A stretch of 64,000 nt of DNA from Candidatus Flexicrinis proximus (GTDB lineage: Bacteria; Chloroflexota; Anaerolineae; Aggregatilineales; Phototrophicaceae): NCBI GenBank assembly GCA_016712885.1, contig JADJQF010000034.1, forward strand, positions 80,990 to 144,989, given 5' to 3'. Positions 42,039-51,331 of the stretch are shown here, one piece after another. The notes below the pieces were generated by a model. The model was not told where the DNA came from. It searched no databases and worked only from the letters and a program-made list of their open reading frames with translations. The translations under genes and the position numbers were made by a program. The first letter of the stretch is position 1. Every line of letters starts with the position of its first letter.

Positions 42039-44344
42039 TGATCGAGCTTGAGCGCCGGCGCGTCACGGTAGAAGGTAATGTACAAGGGGTGGGTTTCCGC
42101 CCCTTTGTTTACCGTCTGGCCGTCGAGTTGGGCGCGGTCGGTTATGTCGAGAACACGCCGCAGGGCGTTACGATTGAAGTCCAGGCGGCCCGTCCCCTGC
42201 TCGATAAATTCCTGGTGCGTCTGAAATCCGAATTGCCGCCGCATGCCGAAATCCACCGGCTCGACTGGTCTGGCCTGCCGTCAGACGGCGATACCGGCTT
42301 TGTTATCCGCCACAGCCGCCACCACGGCGCGAAATCCGCAGTGATCCTTCCCGATCTGGCAACCTGTCCCGACTGCCTGCGCGAGATCAGGGATCCGGCG
42401 AACCGGCGCTACCGCTATCCCTTCACCAACTGTACCCACTGCGGGCCGCGTTACAGCATCATCGAGTCACTCCCCTATGACCGCGCCGGCACCACCATGC
42501 GGAATTTCGAGATGTGTCCGGAGTGCCTCGCGGAATACGAAAACCCGCTCAACCGGCGCTTTCATGCCCAGCCGAATGCCTGTCCGGTCTGCGGCCCTCA
42601 ACTCGAACTGTGGGATGCGACCGGCGCCGTACTCGCGACGCGCGATGTTGCGATCAAGGCGGCGGCTGAGGCCGTGCGCCAGGGAAAGATCCTCGCCCTC
42701 AAGGGGTTAGGCGGGTTTCACCTGATGGTCGATGCCCGCAGCGATGACGCTGTCCGCCGTCTGCGCAGTCGCAAAGCGCGCTATGAGAAGCCATTGGCTG
42801 TCATGTTTCCGTCAGTCAAATCCATCGAACGCGTCTGCATGGTATCAAAGGCTGAACGCCGTCTCCTGCAGTCTGCCGCTGCGCCAATCGTCCTTTTGCG
42901 CAGTGCCAGTACCCTGATTGCCCGTTCTGTCGCCCCTGGCAATCCCTACCTCGGGGCGATGCTCCCCTATACGCCGCTCCATCATCTTCTGTTGGCCGAG
43001 CTGGGTTTCGCGGTCGTGGCCACCAGCGGCAACCTCTCGGGAGAGCCGATCGTCACCGATAACGCCGGGGCGCTCGAAAAACTCGCGGCCATCGCCGATG
43101 TCTTTCTCGTACACGACCGGCCAATCGCGCGTCCGGTAGACGACTCGGTCGCGATGGTCGTGGAACACGCGCCGGTCATGCTGCGCCGCTCCCGCGGTTA
43201 CGCGCCAGCACCGCTCTATGTCGACACGCCTGAGCGCGACATGATCGCCGTCGGTGCGCACCAGAAAGGGACCGTCGCCGTCGCCCATCGCGGCAGCGCG
43301 GTGCTCAGCCAACATCTCGGTGACATGGATCACGCTGCCGTACAGGATCTGTTCGAACAGGTGTTGACGGATTTGCGGACGGTGTACGGCTCTCAGCTCG
43401 AAGTCGTGGCCTGCGACCTCCATCCCGACTATCCGACCACCCGCTGGGCGCAGCGGTCCGGCTTGAAACTCGTCCAGGTTCAGCACCATTACGCGCATGC
43501 GCTGGCCTGTATGGCCGAGCACTGCCTCGAAGCGCCGGTGCTTGCAGTCGTCTGGGATGGCACCGGCTTTGGCATGGATGGCACCATCTGGGGCGGCGAA
43601 TTTCTGCGAATCGATACCCACGGGTTCACGCGGGTCGCCAGTCTGCGGCCATTCCCGCTGCCCGGGGGCGACCTCGCCGCTAGGGAACCGCGCCGCAGCG
43701 CGCTTGGCCTCCTGTATGCCATGTATGGGCGCGACTTTCCGCGCAGCCGCCTCGATTTCACCAACCGTGAACTGGACATTCTGTCCACCGCCCTCGACCG
43801 GCGTATCAATTCCCCAATGACCTCCAGCATCGGGCGGCTTTTCGATGCCGTCGCCGCGCTCATCGGTCTGCGCCAGACCTCTAGCTTCGAAGGCCAGGCC
43901 GCCATGGGTCTGGAGTTCGCGCAGGACGGTGCGAATACCGACGAATGGTATCCGTATCATGTGACGCCTGTCACTGCCGATAATGGCTCGACTGAGCGAC
44001 TCTTAGAGTGGATGCCGATGATCTCGGCGCTGCTGGTTGATGAACACACGCCCACGATTGCGGCGAAGTTCCACAACACGCTGGCAGCCATGATCGCGGC
44101 AATCGCAGCAGAGGAAGGTGAGCAGCAGGTTGTGCTCACCGGGGGATGTTTCCAGAACCGGGTGTTGTTAGAGAAGTCGATCCGGCGGCTGCGCGCAGAC
44201 GGATTCACGCCGTATTGGCCGCAGCTCTTCCCCCCGAACGATGGCGCTATTGCCCTCGGTCAGGTTGCGGCAGCATTAAGGGAATTCGGCAATGTGTTTA
44301 GCGGTTCCGGGCAAAGTGATGGACATCAGCGGAGAGGACCTTGA
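42038..44344 (+). CDS. hypF: Carbamoyltransferase HypF
   Basis: 768 residues. Domains in order: acylphosphatase-like (VEGNVQGVGFRPFVYRLAVE, 1-90), double zinc-finger (CPDCLREI, CTHCGPRY, CPECLAEY, CPVCGP, ~105-185), YrdC-like domain (~190-380, KPLAVMFPS and GNLSGEPI) and Kae1-like domain with the metal-binding QHHYAHALACMAEH and VVWDGTGFGMDGTIWGGEFL. It makes the thiocarbamate for the CN ligands of the NiFe centre from carbamoyl phosphate, working with HypE. The C-terminus overlaps hypC by 53 nt, so its last ~17 residues are unlike the family and may be dispensable. Confidence 0.95.
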   Translation: MIELERRRVTVEGNVQGVGFRPFVYRLAVELGAVGYVENTPQGVTIEVQAARPLLDKFLVRLKSELPPHAEIHRLDWSGLPSDGDTGFVIRHSRHHGAKSAVILPDLATCPDCLREIRDPANRRYRYPFTNCTHCGPRYSIIESLPYDRAGTTMRNFEMCPECLAEYENPLNRRFHAQPNACPVCGPQLELWDATGAVLATRDVAIKAAAEAVRQGKILALKGLGGFHLMVDARSDDAVRRLRSRKARYEKPLAVMFPSVKSIERVCMVSKAERRLLQSAAAPIVLLRSASTLIARSVAPGNPYLGAMLPYTPLHHLLLAELGFAVVATSGNLSGEPIVTDNAGALEKLAAIADVFLVHDRPIARPVDDSVAMVVEHAPVMLRRSRGYAPAPLYVDTPERDMIAVGAHQKGTVAVAHRGSAVLSQHLGDMDHAAVQDLFEQVLTDLRTVYGSQLEVVACDLHPDYPTTRWAQRSGLKLVQVQHHYAHALACMAEHCLEAPVLAVVWDGTGFGMDGTIWGGEFLRIDTHGFTRVASLRPFPLPGGDLAAREPRRSALGLLYAMYGRDFPRSRLDFTNRELDILSTALDRRINSPMTSSIGRLFDAVAALIGLRQTSSFEGQAAMGLEFAQDGANTDEWYPYHVTPVTADNGSTERLLEWMPMISALLVDEHTPTIAAKFHNTLAAMIAAIAAEEGEQQVVLTGGCFQNRVLLEKSIRRLRADGFTPYWPQLFPPNDGAIALGQVAAALREFGNVFSGSGQSDGHQRRGP

Positions 44345-44537
44345 CCGTTCCGGCAGGGTTAGCTTCGGGGGCGTCATCAAAGACGTCAATCTGGCCTACG
44401 TCCCCGAGGTGCAGGTCGGTGACTACGTGATTGTGCACGTCGGTTTCGCCTTAAGCAAAGTGGATGAGGCGGAAGCCCGGCGTGTTTTTGAGGTTCTGGA
44501 AGAAATGGGCGAGTTGGGAGACTTGTACAATGAGTGA
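44292..44537 (+). CDS. hypC: Hydrogenase assembly chaperone HypC
   Basis: 81 residues. Starts MCLAVPGKVMDISGEDLDRS, where Cys2 holds the Fe(CN)2CO group during transfer to HoxH; VSFGGVIKDVNLAYVPEVQV and DYVIVHVGFALSKVDEAEA follow the family pattern. Works with HypD. Begins inside hypF and overlaps nifJ by 8 nt. Confidence 0.93.
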   Translation: MCLAVPGKVMDISGEDLDRSGRVSFGGVIKDVNLAYVPEVQVGDYVIVHVGFALSKVDEAEARRVFEVLEEMGELGDLYNE

Positions 44538-47500
44538 CCGAGAATTTATGACGCTCGACGGTAACGAAGCTGTCGCGCGCGTGGCCTATAAGCTCACAGA
44601 GGTCGCGGCGATTTACCCGATTACACCGTCCTCTGCGATGGGTGAATGGGCGGACGAATGGGCAGCAGCGTCAAAGCCGAATCTGTGGGGCACTGTCCCT
44701 CAGGTCGTTGAAATGCAAAGTGAGGCCGGCGCCGCTGGTACCGTTCACGGTGCCCTTCAGGCCGGCTCCCTCACGACAACCTTCACCGCATCTCAGGGCT
44801 TGCTCCTGATGATCCCGAATATGTATAAGATCGCTGGAGAGCTGACCTCCGCGGTCTTCCATGTCGCGGCGCGTTCGCTGGCCGCCCAGGGTCTCTCGAT
44901 CTTCGGCGACCACAGCGACGTCATGGCCGCCCGCGCGACCGGATTTGCCATGCTGGCTTCCGCATCTGTTCAGGAAGCACACGATTTCGCTTTGATCGCG
45001 CAAGTCTCCAGCTTGGCCTCCCGCGTGCCGTTCCTGCACTTCTTCGACGGCTTCCGGACTTCCTCCGAAGTCGCCAAGATCGAACTCCTCGACGACAATG
45101 ACCTCCGCGCCATGGTTGACGAAGACCTCATCTTCGCGCACCGCCGCCGCGCGCTTTCCCCCGAACACCCGTTCATCCGCGGTACGGCACAAAACCCGGA
45201 TGTCTATTTCCAGGGGCGCGAAACCGTCAATCCTTATTACGCAGCCTGCTCCGTGAATGTTCAGGCCGCCATGGACAAGTTCGCCACCCTCACCGGCCGC
45301 CAGTACAAACTCTACGAGTACTACGGCGCGCCGGACGCCACCCGTGTCATCGTTTTGATGGGCTCCGGCTGCGAGACCGTCCACGAGATGACCGATTATC
45401 TCAATGCCCGTGGCGAAAAGGTCGGCGTCCTGAAAGTGCGCCTGTACCGGCCGTTCGCGGCTGCAGATTTGGTCGCGGCTCTGCCGAAGACCGTGCAATC
45501 GTTGGCCGTCCTGGACCGCACCAAGGAACCCGGCAGCGCGGGTGAGCCGCTCTACGTCGATGTCATCACCGCGCTGGTCGAAGAGTGGCGCACTGGCGCT
45601 CTGCCGGTTGTGGTCGGCGGCCGCTATGGCCTCTCGTCCAAGGAATTCACTCCTGCGATGGTCAAATCAGTCTTCGATCATCTGCTGAATGCCCGCCCGA
45701 AGAACCACTTCACGATCGGCATCAATGACGACGTCAGCCACACCAGCCTCGACTTCGACCCCGCGTTCTCGATTGAGCCGGATGATGTCGTACGCGCCGT
45801 CTTCTACGGCCTGGGTGCGGACGGCACTGTCGGCGCCAACAAGAACTCGATCAAGATTATCGGCGAGAACACCTCAAACTACGCGCAGGGCTATTTCGTC
45901 TACGACTCGAAGAAATCCGGCTCGATGACTACCTCGCACCTGCGCTTCGGTCCAAAACCGATCCGTTCTCCGTACCTCATCAGCAGCGCTAACTTTGTGG
46001 CCTGCCATCAGCCGACCTTCCTCGAACGCTTCAATATGCTCGATGAATCCGCTCCGGGCGGCGTCTTCCTGCTGAACACGGTCTTCGGGCCGGACGAAGT
46101 CTGGGAACACCTTCCGCGCCAGACCCAGGCCCAGATCATCGAAAAACGCCTGCGTTTCTTCGTGATCGACGCGCTCAAGGTTGCCAAAGCCAGCGGCATG
46201 GGCGGCCGTATCAACACGGTCATGCAGGTCTGCTTCTTCGCCATCTCCGGTGTGCTCCCCAAAGGTGAAGCCATCGGCGCGATCAAGCACTCGATCGAGA
46301 AGACCTACGCCAAAAAGGGTGAAGAAGTCATCGCCATGAACGTCAAGGCGGTAGACAATACCCTCGAAAACCTGTTCGAAGTCAAAGTACCGGCGACCGT
46401 GAACAGCGAACTGTCGCTGGCCGCTGCGGTGCCGGCCAACGCCCCCATCTTCGTTCGTAACGTGCTGGGCGCGATGATTTCTCGTAAGGGCGACAGCCTC
46501 CCCGTGAGCGCGATGCCTGTCGACGGCACTTATCCCAGCGGTACGACCCAGTACGAGAAGCGCAATCTGGCCCAGGAAATCCCCGTGTGGGATCCCGACA
46601 TCTGTATTCAGTGCGGCAAATGCGCAATGGTCTGCCCGCACGCAGTGATCCGCATCAAGGCCTACGACCCAGCCGTATTGATCGATGTACCGGAAACCTT
46701 CAAGCACACCGGCGCCCGCGATACCGACTGGAAGAGCCTCGAGTACTCGATCCAGGTCTCTCCGGAAGACTGCACCGGCTGCGGCATCTGCGTGGATGTC
46801 TGCCCGGCCAAGAACAAATCTGCCCTCAACCAGAAGGCGCTCAACATGCGTGAGCAGCCGCCTCTGCGCGAGCAGGAAAACGTCAACTGGGACTACTTCC
46901 TCAAGCTGCCGGAGACTGACCGCAGCCTGATCAAAAACACCAGCATCCGTCAGCAGCAGGTCCAGCAGCCCCTGTTCGAGTTCTCCGGCGCGTGCTCCGG
47001 CTGCGGCGAAACACCCTACATCAAGCTGGTCACCCAGTTGTTCGGCGATCGCACCATCATCGCCAATGCGACAGGCTGCTCCTCGATCTACGGCGGCAAC
47101 CTGCCGACGACGCCTTACACCATCAACGCTCAGGGCCGCGGCCCTGCTTGGGCAAATTCACTGTTCGAGGACAATGCCGAGTTCGGCTACGGTATCCGTG
47201 TCGCGCTCGACAAGCAGAATGAACAGGCTCTCGAAATGGTCCGCGCGCTCTCTGGCGACATCGGCACTCAGTTGACTGAAGCCCTCCTGAATGCGGATCA
47301 AAGCGACGAAGTCGGCATCTACACCCAGCGCGAAAACGTCGCGGTCCTGAAGGATATTCTCAGCAAGGTGAATACGCCTGAAGCCCGCAGACTGACCGAA
47401 CTAGCCGACTCGCTCGTCAAGCGCGACGTCTGGTTGATCGGTGGCGACGGTTGGGCCTATGACATCGGCTTTGGCGGCCTCGATCACGTCTTGGCCAGCG

Positions 47501-48093
47501 GCCGCAACGTCAATGTCCTCGTTCTGGACACCGAAGTGTATTCCAACACCGGCGGCCAGATGTCCAAGTCAACCCCACGCGGCGCAGTGGCGAAGTTCGC
47601 GGCCGGTGGCAAGCCGCTTGGCAAGAAGGACCTTGGCCTGATCGCCATGAGCTACGGCAACGTCTATGTGGCACGCGTCGCTTTCGGCGCCAAAGACGAG
47701 CAGACGCTGCGCGCTTTCATTGAAGCCGAAGCCTACAACGGGCCTTCGCTGATTATCGCCTACTCGCACTGCATCGCTCACGGCATCAACATGACCACCG
47801 CCCTCAAGAATCACAAGGCCGCCGTGGACACGGGTCAGTGGCTGCTCTACCGCTACCATCCGGAACGCGCGCTCAGCGGCGAAAATCCACTTACCCTGGA
47901 CTCGCGCCCGCCCAAGCTTCCGCTCAAAGAGTATCTGCAGATGGAAAACCGTTTCAAGATGCTCGAACTCAGCAAGCCCGACGTCGCCCGTGAGCTCTTT
48001 GCGGAAGCCCAGGAAGACGTACGGACCCGCTACGCCATGTACGAATATCTCGCCACGCGCAGCTTCAACAGCAACGGCCAGGGGGAACACTAA
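44530..48093 (+). CDS. nifJ: Pyruvate:ferredoxin (flavodoxin) oxidoreductase
   Basis: 1187 residues from the ATG at 44530, which follows TACA within the end of hypC. Single-chain enzyme with the usual seven-domain order: MTLDGNEAVARVAYKLTEVA and YPITPSSAMGEWADEW (domain I), domain II with HPFIRGTAQNPDVYFQGRE, a gamma-like domain around AGGKNS/NKNSIKIIGENT, a 2[4Fe-4S] ferredoxin domain (CIQCGKCAMVCPH, CTGCGICVDVCPAKN, ~residues 693-760) and the TPP domain (CSGCGETPY, ATGCSSIYG, GGDGWAYDIGFGGLDHVL, TEVYSNTGGQ). It converts pyruvate and CoA to acetyl-CoA with reduced ferredoxin. Location inside the hydrogenase operon suggests that it feeds electrons to H2 production, directly or via NAD(P)H. 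Confidence 0.95.
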   Translation: MSDREFMTLDGNEAVARVAYKLTEVAAIYPITPSSAMGEWADEWAAASKPNLWGTVPQVVEMQSEAGAAGTVHGALQAGSLTTTFTASQGLLLMIPNMYKIAGELTSAVFHVAARSLAAQGLSIFGDHSDVMAARATGFAMLASASVQEAHDFALIAQVSSLASRVPFLHFFDGFRTSSEVAKIELLDDNDLRAMVDEDLIFAHRRRALSPEHPFIRGTAQNPDVYFQGRETVNPYYAACSVNVQAAMDKFATLTGRQYKLYEYYGAPDATRVIVLMGSGCETVHEMTDYLNARGEKVGVLKVRLYRPFAAADLVAALPKTVQSLAVLDRTKEPGSAGEPLYVDVITALVEEWRTGALPVVVGGRYGLSSKEFTPAMVKSVFDHLLNARPKNHFTIGINDDVSHTSLDFDPAFSIEPDDVVRAVFYGLGADGTVGANKNSIKIIGENTSNYAQGYFVYDSKKSGSMTTSHLRFGPKPIRSPYLISSANFVACHQPTFLERFNMLDESAPGGVFLLNTVFGPDEVWEHLPRQTQAQIIEKRLRFFVIDALKVAKASGMGGRINTVMQVCFFAISGVLPKGEAIGAIKHSIEKTYAKKGEEVIAMNVKAVDNTLENLFEVKVPATVNSELSLAAAVPANAPIFVRNVLGAMISRKGDSLPVSAMPVDGTYPSGTTQYEKRNLAQEIPVWDPDICIQCGKCAMVCPHAVIRIKAYDPAVLIDVPETFKHTGARDTDWKSLEYSIQVSPEDCTGCGICVDVCPAKNKSALNQKALNMREQPPLREQENVNWDYFLKLPETDRSLIKNTSIRQQQVQQPLFEFSGACSGCGETPYIKLVTQLFGDRTIIANATGCSSIYGGNLPTTPYTINAQGRGPAWANSLFEDNAEFGYGIRVALDKQNEQALEMVRALSGDIGTQLTEALLNADQSDEVGIYTQRENVAVLKDILSKVNTPEARRLTELADSLVKRDVWLIGGDGWAYDIGFGGLDHVLASGRNVNVLVLDTEVYSNTGGQMSKSTPRGAVAKFAAGGKPLGKKDLGLIAMSYGNVYVARVAFGAKDEQTLRAFIEAEAYNGPSLIIAYSHCIAHGINMTTALKNHKAAVDTGQWLLYRYHPERALSGENPLTLDSRPPKLPLKEYLQMENRFKMLELSKPDVARELFAEAQEDVRTRYAMYEYLATRSFNSNGQGEH

Positions 48094-48094
48094 G

Positions 48095-49099
48095 ATGAAC
48101 CTCAACACCACGTACTTAGGTCTGCACCTGAAATCCCCGCTCGTGGCCTCGGCCTCGCCGCTGTCAGAGACCGTCGCCGGTATCCGTCGGCTTGAGGATG
48201 CCGGGGCAGGGGCGGTTGTGCTCTACTCCCTGTTCGAGGAGCAGCTCCGCCAGGAGCAGCTTACGCTCCATCACTACCTCGAACATGGGTCTGAAAGCCA
48301 CCACGAGGCGACCTCCTACTTCCCCGAGCCGGAGGAGTTCCACACCGACTCGCGCGGCTATCTCGACCTGATCCGCAAGGCAAAGGACTCGGTGGACATC
48401 CCCATCATTGCCAGCCTGAACGGCACGACTCCGGGCAACTGGGCCAGGTTTGCGCGGCGTATCGAGGAAGCGGGCGCCGATGCGCTTGAGCTGAACCTCT
48501 ACAACATCCAGACCAATATCGAAGTTCCCGGCGCCCACGTCGAGGCCAACGATATCGAGATCGTGCGCACCGTCTGCGACTCGATCCGCATCCCGGTCGC
48601 GGTCAAACTCAGTCCGTTCTTCAGCAACATCGCCAACATGGCCAAGCACTTTACCCAGGCGGGCGCCAAGGGTCTGGTCCTCTTCAATCGCTTCTATCAG
48701 CCAGACATCGACCTTGAGACGCTTGAGGTTCGCCCGAACGTCCTGCTCAGCACCCAGCAGTCCCTGCGGCTCCCGCTGCGCTGGATCGCCATTCTTTACG
48801 GTCGCATCGAATCGGATTTCGCGGCGACCGGGGGTGTTCATTCTGGCGAAGACGCCGTCAAGCTGCTGCTGGTCGGCGCGAATGTCACCATGATGGCCTC
48901 TGCGCTCCTGAAGCGCGGCGTGCCGCACATCAAAGTTGTCGAGAATGAACTGCGCGAGTGGATGGAGCGTCACGAATACGAATCCGTCGCTCAGATGCGC
49001 GGCGCGCTCTCCCAGATTAATTGCGAAGACCCGGCAGCCTACGAGCGCGCACAGTATATGAAGGCGCTAACGCACTATTCGAGGGAAGTCCTGCCGTGA
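48095..49099 (+). CDS. Dihydroorotate-dehydrogenase-like flavoprotein
   Basis: 334 residues from the ATG at 48095 preceded by GGGGGAA. FMN-barrel protein: TTYLGLHLKSPLVASASPLS, then GADALELNLYNIQTN, RIPVAVKLSPFFSNIANMAK and LVLFNRFYQPDIDLETLEVR. It resembles class 1 PyrD but lacks an electron-partner subunit, and in several phyla such PyrD-like genes sit beside nifJ. A role in redox balance or pyrimidine synthesis is possible; operon context favours electron-transfer metabolism. Stop overlaps hypD by GTGA. Confidence 0.8.
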   Translation: MNLNTTYLGLHLKSPLVASASPLSETVAGIRRLEDAGAGAVVLYSLFEEQLRQEQLTLHHYLEHGSESHHEATSYFPEPEEFHTDSRGYLDLIRKAKDSVDIPIIASLNGTTPGNWARFARRIEEAGADALELNLYNIQTNIEVPGAHVEANDIEIVRTVCDSIRIPVAVKLSPFFSNIANMAKHFTQAGAKGLVLFNRFYQPDIDLETLEVRPNVLLSTQQSLRLPLRWIAILYGRIESDFAATGGVHSGEDAVKLLLVGANVTMMASALLKRGVPHIKVVENELREWMERHEYESVAQMRGALSQINCEDPAAYERAQYMKALTHYSREVLP

Positions 49100-50199
49100 G
49101 ATTTATCGACGAATACCGTGACGCTCATGCCGTGCGTCAGTTCGCCCAGGCCATCGCGCAAATCACCACGCGCGGCTGGACGATCATGGAAGTGTGCGGC
49201 GGCCAGACCCACGCCATTGTCAAATATGGCGTGGACGAACTGCTGCCGCCGCAGATCACACTCCTGCATGGCCCCGGCTGTCCGGTATGCGTCACACCGG
49301 TCGAATTGATCGACAAAGCGGTTGAAATCGCCGCGCGTGCGGACGTCATATTCACGTCTTTCGGGGACATGCTCCGTGTTCCCGGCACGCGCGGTGATCT
49401 CCTTTCGGCCAAAGCCCGTGGCGCCGATGTGCGGATCGTCTACTCACCGCTCGACGCCGTGAAAATCGCGCGCTCGAACCCCGACAGGCAGGTTGTGTTC
49501 TTCGCCGTCGGTTTCGAAACCACCGCGCCGGCCAACGCAATGGCCGTCGCGCAGGCCGCAAAACTTGCCCTGACCAACTTTACGATCCTCGTTTCGCACG
49601 TCCTCGTTCCGCCCGCAATCGAAGCGATCCTGGGTTCCGAGGACAATCAGGTCCAGGGCTTCCTCGCGGCGGGGCATGTCTGCGCCGTCGTCGGCTATGA
49701 GGAATATCTGCCGCTGGCCGCCAGATATCGCGTGCCGTTTGTCGTAACTGGGTTTGAGCCGGTCGACATCCTCCAGGGCATCTACATGACCATCCGCCAG
49801 CTCGAAGAAGGGCGCGCCGAGGTCGAAAATCAGTACGCACGGGCCGTCCGTCGTGAAGGCAACCTGCCGGCGCAGAAACTTGTCACCGACATCTTCGAGG
49901 TCGTCCCGCGTAAGTGGCGTGGCATCGGCGAAATCCCCGCCAGCGGGTTAGGCCTGCGTCCGCCTTATCACACCTTCGATGCGGAGCGGCGTTTTGGCTT
50001 AACCGGCTACACCGCCGATGAAAGTCCGTTATGCATCAGTGGTCAGGTCTTGCAGGGTAAGCGGAAGCCCTTCGACTGTCCGGCCTATGGCACACTCTGC
50101 AATCCTGAGCATCCGTTGGGCGCGACCATGGTCTCTAATGAAGGAGCCTGCGCCGCGTATTACCGCTACCGGCGGCAGGAGTTGACCGCCGATGGCTGA
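49096..50199 (+). CDS. hypD: Hydrogenase formation protein HypD
   Basis: 367 residues from GTG at 49096 (reads VRFIDEYRDAHAV), overlapping the previous stop. Motifs: IMEVCGGQTHAIVKYGVDEL, LHGPGCPVCVTP, FFAVGFETTAPANA, VAGF-type VVTGFEPVDILQGIYM and the C-terminal [4Fe-4S] cysteines in CAAYYRYR and CPAYGTLCNP. With HypC it assembles the Fe(CN)2CO unit. Next gene hypE overlaps by 8 nt. Confidence 0.95.
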   Translation: MRFIDEYRDAHAVRQFAQAIAQITTRGWTIMEVCGGQTHAIVKYGVDELLPPQITLLHGPGCPVCVTPVELIDKAVEIAARADVIFTSFGDMLRVPGTRGDLLSAKARGADVRIVYSPLDAVKIARSNPDRQVVFFAVGFETTAPANAMAVAQAAKLALTNFTILVSHVLVPPAIEAILGSEDNQVQGFLAAGHVCAVVGYEEYLPLAARYRVPFVVTGFEPVDILQGIYMTIRQLEEGRAEVENQYARAVRREGNLPAQKLVTDIFEVVPRKWRGIGEIPASGLGLRPPYHTFDAERRFGLTGYTADESPLCISGQVLQGKRKPFDCPAYGTLCNPEHPLGATMVSNEGACAAYYRYRRQELTADG

Positions 50200-51226
50200 G
50201 TTTGCGCTGAATTGTCCCGTGCCTGTCACGCCGAACGACATCATTCAGATGGCCCATGGCAGCGGCGGTACGGTCATGCACCGTCTGCTGGAGTCGGTAT
50301 TCATGCCCGCCTTCAGCGATCCCGCCTTTACCGAACAACACGACGGCGCCTCGCTCTCCATCGGCGGCGCCCGGCTCGCCTATACCACCGACTCATTTGT
50401 CGTCCGGCCACTCTTCTTTCCGGGGGGCGACATTGGCACGCTTGCGGTCAATGGCACCGTCAACGACCTCGCCATGTGCGGTGCGCGGCCGCTGTATCTG
50501 AGCGCGGGTTTCATCCTCGAAGAAGGATTGCCGCTCGACACGCTCAAACGCGTCGTCGAATCCATGCGTCTGGCGGCGGCGGCCGCAGGCGTCGCTATCG
50601 TCACCGGCGACACCAAAGTTGTCGACAAGGGCCGCTGCGATGGACTGTACATCAACACCTCCGGCATCGGCGTGATCGAACACGACCTGCATATCGCGCC
50701 GTCCAGCGTCTGCATCGGCGACAACCTGATCCTGAGCGGCGATATCGGCCGGCACGGCATGGCCGTGATGGCCGTACGTGAGGGTCTGGGTTTCGAGAGC
50801 GAGATCGTCAGCGACTGCGCGCCGTTAGCTGCGCCGGTGCTGTCCCTGATCGAATCTGGTATTCGCATCCACTGTCTGCGCGATTTGACCCGCGGCGGCC
50901 TGGCGACCACCCTGGTCGAGATTGCCAGGTCAGCGCGCCTAAGAATCCATATCGACGAGGCGGCCATCCCGGTCAACGAAGATGTTCGCGGCGCCTGTGA
51001 GATCCTCGGTCTCGATCCGCTGTATGTCGCCAACGAGGGGCGTTTCGTCGCCTTTGTTTCACCTGCCGATACCGCCAGAACACTCGAATTGCTTGGACCC
51101 GAGTCGCGCTCGATCGGCTCCGTCACCGCCGCAGATGATCGCGGCATCTTGACCCTCAGGAGTACAATAGGGGCTGTCCGTATCCTGGATATGCTGAGCG
51201 GCGAACAGCTTCCACGCATTTGTTGA
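50192..51226 (+). CDS. hypE: Hydrogenase maturation protein HypE
   Basis: 344 residues, AIRS/PurM-like ATPase. IQMAHGSGGTVMHRLLESVF opens the protein; TDSFVVRPLFFPGGDIGTLA, GDTKVVDKGRCDGLYINTSG and LRDLTRGGLATTLVEIARSA line the ATP site. The extreme C-terminus is LPRIC, the conserved PRIC tail whose Cys is carbamoylated by HypF and dehydrated to thiocyanate. Complete. Neither hypA nor hypB, needed for nickel insertion, is in the window. Confidence 0.95.
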   Translation: MAEFALNCPVPVTPNDIIQMAHGSGGTVMHRLLESVFMPAFSDPAFTEQHDGASLSIGGARLAYTTDSFVVRPLFFPGGDIGTLAVNGTVNDLAMCGARPLYLSAGFILEEGLPLDTLKRVVESMRLAAAAAGVAIVTGDTKVVDKGRCDGLYINTSGIGVIEHDLHIAPSSVCIGDNLILSGDIGRHGMAVMAVREGLGFESEIVSDCAPLAAPVLSLIESGIRIHCLRDLTRGGLATTLVEIARSARLRIHIDEAAIPVNEDVRGACEILGLDPLYVANEGRFVAFVSPADTARTLELLGPESRSIGSVTAADDRGILTLRSTIGAVRILDMLSGEQLPRIC

Positions 51227-51331
51227 ATTCAAAGGTATGCGGGCTGCGCGCGTCCGACCCTCCGGCCTGACCGTGCGACGCTGGCTGTTTGCCTCGTCGG
51301 CACGGCCTTAGTTCATGAAACGGTGACTGCC

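Noticed and set aside
42845..43960. 371-codon minus-strand frame opposite hypF
   Set aside because: HypF motifs on the plus strand are continuous; the antisense frame is a by-product of codon bias.
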